Shown in pieces: positions 1 through 9,855 of a DNA stretch of 64,000 nucleotides. The first letter of the stretch is position 1. Each line of letters begins with the position of its first letter. The notes under the pieces are model-generated. The model did not search any database, was not told where the DNA came from, and saw only the letters and a program-made list of their open reading frames with translations. Source of the DNA: Colocasia esculenta (lineage: Eukaryota > Streptophyta > Magnoliopsida > Alismatales > Araceae); assembly GCA_014218235.1 (NCBI GenBank), contig CM024763.1:87592244-87656243 (forward strand), written 5' to 3'. The position numbers and the translations under genes were made by a program.

Positions 1-614
1 TTCAGTTCAGTGTGTGCTTGTGCGCTAGATTTCAAGCTAATCCAAAAGAAAGTCACATGTTAGCTGTTAAAAGAATCTTTAAATATCTTGTTGGAACATG
101 TGATCTTGGAATTTGGTATCCTACTGGTTGTAAGTTAGATTTGATTGCCTATTGTGATGCTGATTATGCTGGGTGTAAACTTGATAGAAAAAGCACAAGT
201 GGCTTGTGTTTGTACTTAGGTGGATGCCTAATCTCTTGGGCTTCTAAAAAGCAACACTCAGTTGCTCTATCAACTGCAGAGGCTGAGTATGTTGCAGCTA
301 GTAGATGTGGCACTCAAATTCTTTGGGTGAAACATCAACTTCTTGATTACAACCAAGAGTTAGGTTGTGTTCCCATTCTTTGTGACAACACAAGTGCCAT
401 AAATCTGTCTAAAAACTCAATTCAGCATTCTAGAACAAAACACATTGAAATTAGGCATCATTTCTTGAGAGATGAGGTAGCAAAGAAATCCTTTGAACTC
501 CTCTTTATTGTAACTGAAAAACAAATTGCTGACATCTTCACTAAACCTCTTCCTGACAATAGATTTTCATCCTTGAGGAGAGAGCTTGGTCTTTGCAAAT
601 ATCCATCTTCTTGA
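1..614 (+). pseudogene. Ty1/copia pol, RNase H end (partial; left part outside the window)
   Basis: This is the C-terminal part of a copia polyprotein; the reading frame enters from the left edge at base 3. The RNase H domain removes the RNA strand during reverse transcription inside the virus-like particle. Visible motifs are DADYAGCKLDRKSTSG, the block SWASKKQHSVALSTAEAEYV with its catalytic glutamate, DNTSAINL, HSRTKHIEIRHHFLRDEV and ADIFTKPL, ending at TGA 612-614. These are standard plant copia RNase H blocks. A first in-frame Met-like codon at base 12 is GTG and not a real start. The visible part is intact, but the element cannot be judged as a whole because its 5' half is missing. Closest lineage is SIRE/Maximus, judged from the long 3' region, the extra ORF and the LTR form. 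Confidence 0.9.
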
Positions 615-2010
615 TCTCTCTCATTGGGTTGAGTGTTTAGGCATGTTCTGAGGGGGAGTCATTGTTTCATCATTCTTCTTTGCTTTCTTGGTTCGTATTG
701 TTCACATCTGTCTCAAATCAACTTCCATTTCTTTTTGACAATAAATTCTTCAACTCACATTGTATTGAACTTCTTGGTATATCAAATGGTGATTTGAAGA
801 AGGACAAGTTAGGCTTGTCTGGACACTTTAACTATGCGTGAGTATATGTCTCCGCCAAGTATCAAGAAGTGAATATGCAATGGTTGAGGGGGAGTCTTTG
901 TTACTCAAAAAGAATCTTTTCAGTTTTTCACAAATCTTGCATATCTTTATCTTGATGAAAAATTGTTGGAATCATCATCTCAGGGGGAGCTAGAGAATTC
1001 ACAAATCATTCTTTTTGCAAAATTCAACTTCTTCTTGAATTACAACAACTCCCTTGCATGATGTCCTCATTGAGTTGTCTAGAACCTCAAAATGATTCTT
1101 TGTGTGATCTACTACATTTTTTTTACAGTCAACTCTCAACTATACTCTTCAAGACTACAGAAATTCAAATCTCTTTCAAAGACTGAAGGATAATGTGTGC
1201 CTTGAATTTAAACATTTTTTTTTGCAATTGATGTGGGATATAAATGCTTTCATTTTATAAAATTCTCCTTACAATTACCATTCAACAGAGCAATGGCACA
1301 AATGCTGAGAAACTACAAACCTTCACAATGAATGAAGTGCCATGTATGTCATGAGGTGTTATTGCTATCTCTGTTCAAAGGGGTTCAAAAATCAAACAAT
1401 AAAAACAAAAACGCTCTATAAATTTTGATGATAACTGAGTAACTGGAAATATTGGCGTCTGATAAACGTATATTTTCGTGTCAAAAGGTTATCATTTACC
1501 CCTTGAAACTTGTTAATGGGTAAATCTCTAGTATCCAGGGACTATGGTGTGTAAAAAGCATTAGTTCTTGAGTGAACAAGATTTACTACATTTGATAGTT
1601 TGTTTAAAAATTAAAAAAAAATGTGCTTGTCCAAGGAGAATTGTTTAAAAGAATCATCCCTATCTTTCATCAGTTTGCTTTAAAGCTGTTTATTTTCATC
1701 ACACTTGATCTCATTCTAAAAGACATTTTTATTTCTTTGGATTTGGAGAATATGGTAGTTTTTCATTGATTGTTGAATGTATTATATCCCTCAAACCATC
1801 ATTTTAATGGCTCAAGTCATTTAATGAACATATCCTGTAAGTTGTTGTGTAAAACTTGAAGTTTGCTGAATTTTTGTAACAATTTGACAAATGAATTCTT
1901 TGGTGTCTTAAAAATCCTTGAAAAGTTAATTCCATTCATACTTCATCATATTAAAGATTTCCCAAAATTCACAAATGTTTCCCATGCTCAAAACCTCAAA
2001 ATTCTTTAGG
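615..2010 (+). other. Copia 3' region between pol and the additional ORF
   Basis: About 1.4 kb of AT-rich sequence with no supported coding region. It contains several polypurine-like GGGGGAG tracts, near 651, 888 and 982, resembling the true polypurine tract at 4685. A 13-base string, TTGGGTTGAGTGT, at 624-636 recurs at the start of the 3' LTR (4701-4713). Long spacers between pol and the 3' LTR are usual in this lineage. Confidence 0.6.
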
Positions 2011-2012
2011 CC

Positions 2013-2070
2013 AGGTCGACACTACCTCCATCTAGTGTCGACACAGTCCAGCCCTGACTAGTGTCGACAC
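2013..2070. repeat. Three GTGTCGACAC-type palindromes upstream of the additional ORF
   Basis: AGGTCGACAC at 2013-2022 and perfect GTGTCGACAC at 2035-2044 and 2061-2070. The same palindrome is repeated in this element's LTR (4925-5179). Here it precedes the promoter-like stretch in front of the additional ORF. Confidence 0.8.
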
Positions 2071-2144
2071 ACAGGGCTTTCTGGGCGATTCAAGTTCCTG
2101 GCGCCGGTTTGGGGTTTCTTGTACCTACGGGCCATTGTACCCCT

Positions 2145-2299
2145 AAAACCCTTTTATACCCCAGGTCGACCCCGTGGCCGCCTCTTACCTTTGAAAACGG
2201 CAAGAACCATCCTCTCCTTCCCTCCTCCCAACCATCTCTATCTTCCTTCCCTTCACCCCATCTCCTTCATACCCTGTTCTTCCATTTTCTCCTGCAACC
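2145..2299 (+). promoter_or_regulatory. Promoter-like leader of the additional ORF
   Basis: A TATA-like ACCCTTTTATACC (2148-2160) is followed by a strongly pyrimidine-rich stretch (about 2205-2295) that runs into ATG at 2300 in a good context (aaccATGGac). A TATA-like box plus a C/T-rich leader is the usual layout of plant RNA polymerase II promoters. The second copia element has ACCCTTTTAT at a similar distance ahead of its homologous ORF. Function is inferred only. Confidence 0.45.
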
Positions 2300-4231
2300 A
2301 TGGACGCCAAGCAGATACCTCGCCGTGGTGCTAGGTCTAGGGCAACTGCCAGACCTATTCTAGTGGAAGAACAACCACCTGTTGAGCGGAGAAGCAAGTG
2401 TCGCCATGACCCTGTAGAGCAGCCAGGGATTTCTTCTGCATCTCCTACTCCATCTAAGAGAGGTAAGGCATCCTCTTCAAGTCGAGGTCCTTCCCTGAGG
2501 GGTTCTGCAAACCCTAGGAGGAAGATTCTGCAATCTTCTCCTGAAGTTTCTGAAGAATCTTCATCTCATTCATCTAGATCTTCCCAGCCTTCAGAGGCAA
2601 CCCCTTCCAAGCTGGCTAGTGAAGGGAAATCCATTTTGAAACCTAGGGCAGTAGATTTGGAAGACAATGTTTTAGCAACTGCATTTCAGAAGTCCTTCAA
2701 TTCTTCAACTTCCAGACTTGGTTACCTTTCATTTCTGCATTTAGAACCATTTACCCCAGACTTGTACAAGAATTTTACCTAATTTGGAATGTACTGATGA
2801 GGGTTACAAGTCTGAAGTAAAAGGAGTTTTGATAGATCTGCCTACTGAGTTAGCAGCCACTTTGTTTAGAATTCCTGATGAAGGGGCAGATTACCACAAT
2901 TTTGAATTTGATCTCCATGAGGCTTACTCCTTGATGACTGGACTCCCAACTGTTGAGTCTGACCCAAAGCAAACCCATGTAACCAAGTTCAACACAAACA
3001 CCTTCCCACCTGTGTTGAGACTTGTCCACCACATCCTTACCACAATCATCACACACCAAGGTGGTGGAAGGGATAGACTCACAGACATTCATGATTTGTT
3101 ATATATTGCATGAAGAAGAACATCAAGATCAACCTACATGTGATCATGTACCAGATCATGTCTAAGACTACTAGGAAAGATCTCCATAGGTCTCTTCCAT
3201 ATGTAGCTCATTTAACACCAGTTTTTAAGCACTTTGGAGTCTCATTTGTGAATGAAAAAGCCCAATCAATCCCAAAGTCCAATATTTACTGCTTCAAGCA
3301 TTTGCAGAAGTTTATGGGATTTAGGCTTGAGGGTGATCAAGTGAGAAGAGGACCAGCTGTAGTTGAGGCCCCAGTGGCTCCTGAGGTAGTGGCACAACCT
3401 CCTGAGGTACCAGCCCATGAGGATCAGCCTCCTGTTGAGGATGAAGCACAAATACCCCAGGATGTACCTCTCACACCTCCCTTTCAGACCTCTTCACCAC
3501 TTCATCCTGCTGTGGATATTCCTTCATTCACTCCACAAGCTCATGCTCAAACCTCCACTTCCTTTGGTGGACCTTCTGTTCCACCAGAGTTATATTCATT
3601 CCTAAATGACAAGTTTGATGCATTTACTTCTACCATCCAACAAATGTCAAAGAGCTTTGACCTGAAGATACAGAGGTTGGAAAATTCAATGAATGCTCAG
3701 TTCATCAAGCAGAAAGAAGCATCAGATCATGTAACTCAAAGGTTCAACAGACTCATTGGAACTTTGGCTGATGCATCTATTGAACTCAAGGAGTATCAAG
3801 AAACACTGGAAAAGGTCCTTGTGGGAATTTTGGCAAATTCCCAATCAAACTTGTTCAACAGTCAGGAAGCAGTCACACAGATATCCAAGACTACGTTGTC
3901 ATTTGCTCATATGGTTGATGACTTGGAAGGCATGAGAAATCTCTCAGCACACATAGACAGTGAGATGTCTACCCTCAAGAAGGAGCTCAGAAACATCAAC
4001 TAGCATGGAATTGCCAGCTCTTCTTCTTCTGGTGCACAACCAATTTCAGCTGACCTGTCAGTATTTCAGTCTAATATGTATGAGAACAGTCAAAGATTGG
4101 AAGAAATTGTGCATACAAGACTCTCCACAATGCAATCTCAGCTCAAGTCCAACCTTCATGCTATGGAATCAAGACTGAAGTCGATTGAATCAATCATCCT
4201 TCCCATTCCTCCTCCTCCTCCTCATGCTTAA
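2300..4231 (+). pseudogene. Additional 3' ORF of the copia element (plant-transposon-protein-like), broken
   Basis: A sense-oriented ORF between pol and the 3' LTR, where some SIRE-type elements carry env-like or other extra ORFs. It starts at ATG 2300 with a basic, Ser/Pro-rich N-terminus (MDAKQIPRRGARSRATARP). Frame changes occur near 2770-2783 and near 3100-3112. An in-frame TAG at 4001-4003 interrupts the last frame, which goes on to TAA 4229-4231. The central part resembles the ORF at 18876-22439: both have SLPY(V)AHL followed by FKHFGV and a downstream QSI. A Pro/Glu-rich linker and a helical, heptad-like C-terminus follow. I see no signal peptide, membrane segment or env hallmark. Two single-base shifts plus one stop suggest recent decay or sequence error. 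The function is unknown; similarity to 'putative plant transposon protein' domains is my recollection of the family and was not computed. Confidence 0.65.
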
Positions 4232-4684
4232 TGTACTTTTTCTTTTGATGATGTCAAAGGGGGAGAAGAAAGAAAGAAAAGAAAGAAAAACTTTTGGAAT
4301 GTATTTGAATACTTGTAATGAACATCCTTGTTAATGAAAAGTGATACTTGTTTTGTTGAATGAAAAGAAACACACTTGTCTTGAATGTGATTGAAAATCT
4401 TTGGAATGAATGTTAATGAATGTCAATGAATGGATGATTGTCAAGCTGCTTGGCCATTAATGAAAAGACTTCATCATTAGTAACATTGTGCCTCTTGAAT
4501 GTGCAAAATGTCAAATGTTGCTAAAGTGTGTTCAATGGCCTTTGATAATTGTGAATAAAAGTGATTGGAACATGGTTCATTGTCATTCAGTGTGTTTGAA
4601 GTTGAATGTTGAGTAAACAAATGGCTTAAAATCACATTTCATTAAAATTTCAAATTTTCATGTGCACTTAATGTTATCATCATC
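4232..4684 (+). other. Copia 3' UTR before the polypurine tract
   Basis: Non-coding, rich in short TGAATG-type repeats. At 4241-4266 it holds a motif of the form TTTTGATGATG followed by AAAGGGGGAG, resembling the real polypurine tract and a possible secondary plus-strand primer site. Confidence 0.5.
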
Positions 4685-4698
4685 AAAAAGGGGGAGAT
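4685..4698 (+). promoter_or_regulatory. Polypurine tract of the left copia element
   Basis: AAAAAGGGGGAGAT lies immediately before the LTR, which starts TGTTGGG at 4699. It is the plus-strand DNA primer. The other copia element carries CATCAAAAGGGGGAGAT at its LTR edge (18655-18672, minus strand), so the site is conserved between the two. Confidence 0.9.
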
Positions 4699-4924
4699 TG
4701 TTGGGTTGAGTGTGAACTTTATACATTTCCCCTCATAATTTTGATGATGACAAGTTGTGATTTTAATGCACAAATAAGTGGAACATGTTAAATACATCAC
4801 ACATGCAATAACAATATTCAAAAAGCATGTTTCCAAACACATTTATCATTTATATTCATGATAATACATTGGGCTAATGATTTATGTGTTTATTTCTTAG
4901 GGACATACAATTCTTGCAAGGGTA

Positions 4925-5179
4925 GTGTCGACACACCCCCTACTAGTGTCGACACAATGCTTCAAACCCAAGGCAAAATGATGAAGAAATGGTCAAGTGG
5001 TGTCGACACAGGATAAAGTTGTGTCGACACTAGATTCAGCTCCCAGAAGGCATGTTTGCCAGTTCTGTACAGTGTGTCGACACAGCCTAAAGTAGTGTCG
5101 ACACTAGAGACCCTTCCCAGAGAACCTTTTGTGCCAGTTTGGGACAGTGTGTCGACACACCCCATGGGCAGGTCGACAC
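4925..5179. repeat. Array of paired GTGTCGACAC palindromes in the LTR U3
   Basis: Perfect GTGTCGACAC starts at 4925, 4946, 5000, 5021, 5074, 5095 and 5149, with a one-sided variant AGGTCGACAC at 5170. Start-to-start steps are 21, 54, 21, 53, 21, 54 and 21. This makes four pairs on a period of about 75 bp. The sequence between the palindromes is partly conserved (units 2 and 3 most) but clearly more variable than the palindromes. Confidence 0.95.
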
Positions 5180-5295
5180 ACTCCGGAAACTTTTTCACCT
5201 TAAGTCACATCTGGACACATGGCACTCTAGGGATCATGTGGATCGGCCTTGGATCATGTGCCCACGACCCCAAGGGTACTTTTGGACAAATTGGG

Positions 5296-5304
5296 CTATA
5301 AATA
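5296..5304 (+). promoter_or_regulatory. TATA box of the left copia LTR
   Basis: CTATAAATA is a canonical plant TATA box about 118 bp downstream of the last palindrome of the U3 array. Transcription would be expected to start about 30 bases further on, near 5330. Confidence 0.8.
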
Positions 5305-6278
5305 CCCTCCAATTGGCCATCCAACCAACAAGAGAACCTTCATGAGCCTTTAGAAGTCGGTTTTGGCGGCAAGAAGTGTTCTCCTCCCCGATCTTGCTCC
5401 CCTTGTGCTTCTTCAACCCAATTCCCACTTCTCCAAGCACAAGAAGTGAAGACTGATCCAAGATGAAGCAGTGAGATCACTTCCAAGGGTGTAGATCAAG
5501 TAGAAGCAGCCAATTGTGAAGATTTCAAGGAAGATCCCAAAGCATAAGTTGCAGAGCATCGGCCAGGGACTTCAAGGGATCAAGCTTCTTCACAATTCAG
5601 CCTCTACAAGGGAGTATAGTTGAAGAACAAGGATCTTACACTCAATTCCTCAATTCCCCTTGTTTCTTCTAAGTCATTCTTGAGATTGTGCATAAACTGT
5701 TGCATCAATCTTCTTGAATGAACTTTTATAGATCAGATCATTGCTAGAGGATCTGGATCTTTGTGTTTTTGTTCTAGAAAGTTGTTTGTGAGCCTGTGTG
5801 CTCAGTGTTGAGTCGTTGTACTCAGTTGTGGTTAAGCAGTTGTGCTCAGGTGTCTAGAGTAGTCTTGCTCTAGAGGTTGTGTGAGTTGTAGAACTCAGTG
5901 TGTTGGAGTTGTCAGGCTCCAGTGTGTGGTGTATCCAAGTTGTGTAGTGGATCCTCACAGTGTGAGGGGTGCATGTAGGAATCACGTGGTGTGATTTTCG
6001 AACCACCTAAAAATCTCTATGCAGTGGTTTGTTTGTGATTCAAATTCACTTTGCGCTAGATGTATGTATAGGGTTTTCGAATTCACTTCTAATCAACTTG
6101 ATCTCACACTCTAATCATATAATTTACACAATCACTCATCAAATCTGTAAAGAGCTCTTTCAAATTGCCTCTGATTCAAAGCATTGATTTAAATTGGCTA
6201 AGCTTCCGCAGTTTTTGGCTTAGATCTATTCAACCCCCCCTTCTTCTAGATCTGATCCAACCTATTTTTGATCCTACA

Positions 6279-6442
6279 CGTACGTCATGTGGTGATGATG
6301 ATGATGTAAATATATATGATGATGATAAATGATGATGTGGGTGGCCTATTGGTGTGAGTTTAATGCCCTGGGAGGGGCAACTCTGTACTGTAGAGAGAGA
6401 GGGGGGTCGGGTGGGATGGGGTAGAAGATATGAGATATCGCC
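6279..6442. repeat. Low-complexity spacer with GAT-rich microsatellite
   Basis: GATGAT-type repeats (about 6288-6342), then a G-rich stretch, between the copia LTR and a truncated gypsy LTR. No gene is seen. Confidence 0.7.
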
Positions 6443-9088
6443 CCTACCCCAAAAACAACATCACACGAAACTAAAGAGAGACCACAACCCTAAAAGGTCT
6501 CACTGGCTACTCCGATAGCCAAACCAAGGCATGTACACAACATTCACAACAAATAACAACTAAATATAAACATATCAATAAACATGAAGTCCTTGGAAGG
6601 AAAAAGAAACCATGGGACTAGCACAACACTACTAGTCCACCCAACAACTACAATGCCTAAGCCATAGCCTCACAGGCACACTACTACTACAACTGGTCGC
6701 CTAAGCTACAGGCCACACAGGCAAACCTCTGCCTAGGCCACAAGCTTCACAGGCAAACCTCAAACACATGAGTAACAGGATTGCTGCCTAAGAGCTGGTC
6801 CATTAAACCCGGAACCTCGATATGTCGAAAGCCACCCACAAGGTAGCAAGACTGGCAACAACGGGCTAATCCATTACACACTAAAACCATAATCGAAAGT
6901 TTACCCGAGGAAGGGTAATACACAACGAGTGGAAGTCTCACCACATGACCTCCATGGAGCACAGCTCCACCTCAACACCTGAAAAGATTGGTACACAATG
7001 TACCACGAGAAACCGATACCCACAAAGGGTATAGGTACCTACCACCACGAGGTACCACTACAAAGTCTCAATACAACTGTTCCTCCTACCTAGGCACCAC
7101 AACAGGTCAAACCACAACCAACGAGTCATTATACACAAGCCACGACCATAGGCAAAGTACGAGTCGGAAAGAACGACGCCACCACACGGGAACAGACTAC
7201 TGGTTCATGACGCTAGTATCCACCCCGGACAACACAACACAAGAACTACCTCTTAGTCTCGCAGTCACAGACGAAAGGTCCAACTGCCGCTCCATAAACA
7301 CAAGTCAAAGAAAAGTGGAGACCGACCAACACCACACCTGCAAACCACACAGCTACAGGTTCATGCCTGGCACCTTTAAGGACTCTGGCCTAAACTCCCT
7401 AAAGTGAGGCACTGGAAAAACATGACTAGTTGGGGACCAGTGTCGACTACTGGTGTCCGTACCCCCAACCATAGCGCATTACAAGCGACCAAACACAAAC
7501 TCTCACAAGTTGTTGCCCTCTGTCGTCTTTCCCTCAGCCGGACGTATAACTCAAACACAGGAGTGAGGGTATCTAGGACAGATGACACAGACCTCGTCGG
7601 TACAAAAGTACCGGGACAAACCCCGAGCACTAACTTGCCTGGCTCACACAAAACTTGGGGTACCCGACTAGAGAGGTATTCCGGAATAGGCGCCGGACCA
7701 CCACACTCGGCCAAGCACAAACCATAGTACGTGCTTATATCATCTTTAATACAAACCACGGTACACATGTGAGGAGTAGCTTGTCTGGTCACCTTATGAC
7801 CTACAAGCTAGCCTACACAGACACATACATAAATTACATTAACCAATAATAACTTGGCCTGTCATTGGTCATCTCGTGACCTCCATAACCACATTAAACT
7901 CAACATACGATAACCACTTAATAACTATACTTATGCCTTATTAATCAACTATCCTAAATAATCTATAACATACATTAAAGGACCAAGGCTAGTGTTACAC
8001 TGGAACCTCACTGCCCAGTCACCACAAACCAACCTTATACACACCACACAAACCATGCACATGTACATCAACCAAGTAAACAACACGTTCACCATATAAA
8101 CAACACGCCAACCACATGGGCAATACGCTCAAAGAGCGCTACAGGTGCCAATGCACCACTCTCACCAACCACACACATAAAACACCGATAATTGAATAAT
8201 CATACCATTTAAAACATACACAACAGAACCTCTCGGCTGTGGTTGCGACGTGGGGTAATGTCGCCTTCAAAATGCGACACCCCGATATGTCGCATTCACA
8301 AGCTGAACGCGACGGGTCGGCCTGTCGCATTCTGAACGCGATAGGGGGCTCTGTGGCCTTCACAGATAGGAACCCTAATCCGGGATCCTCTCCCCGGATT
8401 ACCCCTACAAGCCATGCAAACCATGCTTAATTTCCATTTTTCATGCTTTAGTGAATACCCTAGCATGGTATCTATGGTTTATAAAGCAAATAACGTGTTA
8501 AACATGTCACACACACAATTCATGCATCAAACGAGGTGGTTTCTCCCTTCCTTCGTAAAGAACACGCAAACCAACCACGACACGGCGTCTCCCCCGCTCT
8601 ATGCGACATCCTCGCGGCAAGAGCGCACCGAAAACCACTCCAAAATGCTGAATCACCCAGAAATCCGCAGCAGCTGCCTCCCCTAGCCGAGCAAAGCTTG
8701 CTGAGCTCTGTTCGGCCAACCTTTCTTAAAAAACACATCGCGGTTGGGAATGCGACGTATCCCTCCGTTGTGACTTGAATGTGACATCCTAGGTCGTCGC
8801 CTTCCCAAGGTTGACGTCAGCAAGTCGCCCAATACGCGACACATAGCCCGCATGCAGACGAGGACCGCATCTCAGTCGACAAGCAGAACATGACCACCAG
8901 GGTCATCGCGTTCAGAACGCGACGCACACCCCTGTCGCGTTCATAGGCAGAAAACCTGTGAGCTCTTTGTGCCCAATATGTCGGCCCTACAAAGCCTCAC
9001 AACTGCCGAAAACACCTAAAACATAGACTAATGGGCCACACATTGGCCACCAAACCCACCAAGCAAGGATCCGAAAATGTGCGACGTA
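6443..9088 (-). mobile_element. Tekay/Del-like gypsy LTR, truncated at its left end
   Basis: Closely similar along its length to 10247-12900, from the shared stretch after AAAAACAACA to the end GATCCGAAAATGTGCGACGTA. Relative to that copy it lacks about the first 390 bp and has lost the terminal GTTACA. It contains the core shared by this LTR group (a block around 7365-7415 with CCTGGCACCTTTAAGGAC) and two clusters of CpG-rich dyads at 8236-8350 and 8745-8945. Short ORFs on either strand here recur only because the LTR recurs. Confidence 0.75.
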
Positions 9089-9092
9089 AAAA

Positions 9093-9852
9093 AATGTGGT
9101 AATGGAGGTCACGAGGTGACCAATGACAGGCCAACTTATTATTGGTTAATGTAATTTATGTATATGTCTGTATAGGCTAGCTTGTAAGTCACAAGGTGAC
9201 CGAGACAAGCTACTCCTTACGTGTACCATGGTTTGTAATAAAGATGATATAAGCACATACTATGGTTTGTGTTTTGCCGAGTGTGGTGGACCGGCGCCTA
9301 TTCCGGAATACCTCTCTAGTCGGGTACCCGAGGTTTTATGTGAGCCAGGCACGTTAGTGCTCGGTGTTTGTCCCGGTACTGTGTGTACCATCGAGGTCTG
9401 TGTCATCTGTCCTGGACACCCTCACTCTTGTGTTTGAGTTATACGTCCGGCTGAGGGAAAGACGACAGAGGACAGCGACTTGTGAGAGTTTGTGTTTGGT
9501 CCCTTGTGGCACGCTCGTGGTTGGGGGTACGGACAATAGTAGTCGACACTGGTCCCCAGCTAGTCCTATTTTTCTAGTGCCTCACTTTAGGGAGTTTAGG
9601 CCAGAGTCCCTAAAGGTGCCAGGCATGGACCTACAGCCGTGTGGTCTACAGGTGTGGTGTCAGTTGGTCTCCACTGTTCTTTGGCTTGTGTTTGTGGAGC
9701 GGCAGTTGGACCTTTCGTCTGTGACTGCGAGACTAAGAGGTAGTTCTTGTGTTGTGTTTTCTGGGGTGGATACTGGCATCATGAACTAGTAGTCTATTCC
9801 CATGTGGTGGCATTGTTCTTTCCGACTCTTGCTTTGCCTATGGTCGTGGCTT
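9093..9852 (+). mobile_element. Inverted Tekay-like LTR fragment
   Basis: This stretch reads as the reverse complement of about 7130-7895 in the preceding LTR. For example, GACCTCCATAACCACATT near 7880 matches the inverted form at the left end. With that LTR it forms a large inverted repeat with arms of about 760 bp and a loop of about 1.2 kb. It stops just before the next LTR at 9856. Confidence 0.8.
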
Positions 9853-9855
9853 TAC

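Larger units (their letters stand above)
4699..6278 (+). mobile_element. 3' LTR of the left SIRE-type copia element
   Basis: A 1,580-bp LTR running from TGTTGGG after the polypurine tract to GATCCTACA, with the expected TG...CA ends. It contains a 75-bp tandem array of GTGTCGACAC palindrome pairs (4925-5179) and a TATA box at 5297-5304. The 5' LTR lies outside the window, so the target duplication and LTR divergence cannot be checked. Confidence 0.85.

Noticed and set aside
2061..2363. ORF overlapping the start of the additional ORF in another frame
   Set aside because: It is Pro/Ser/Leu-rich because the leader is pyrimidine-rich, and it overlaps the better-supported ATG at 2300.
7376..7792. 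Antisense ORF family with SSRVP(Q/E)VLCEPG in many places
   Set aside because: It recurs only because the Tekay-like LTR recurs (also near 9228, 11303, 43579). Frames are broken differently in each copy.
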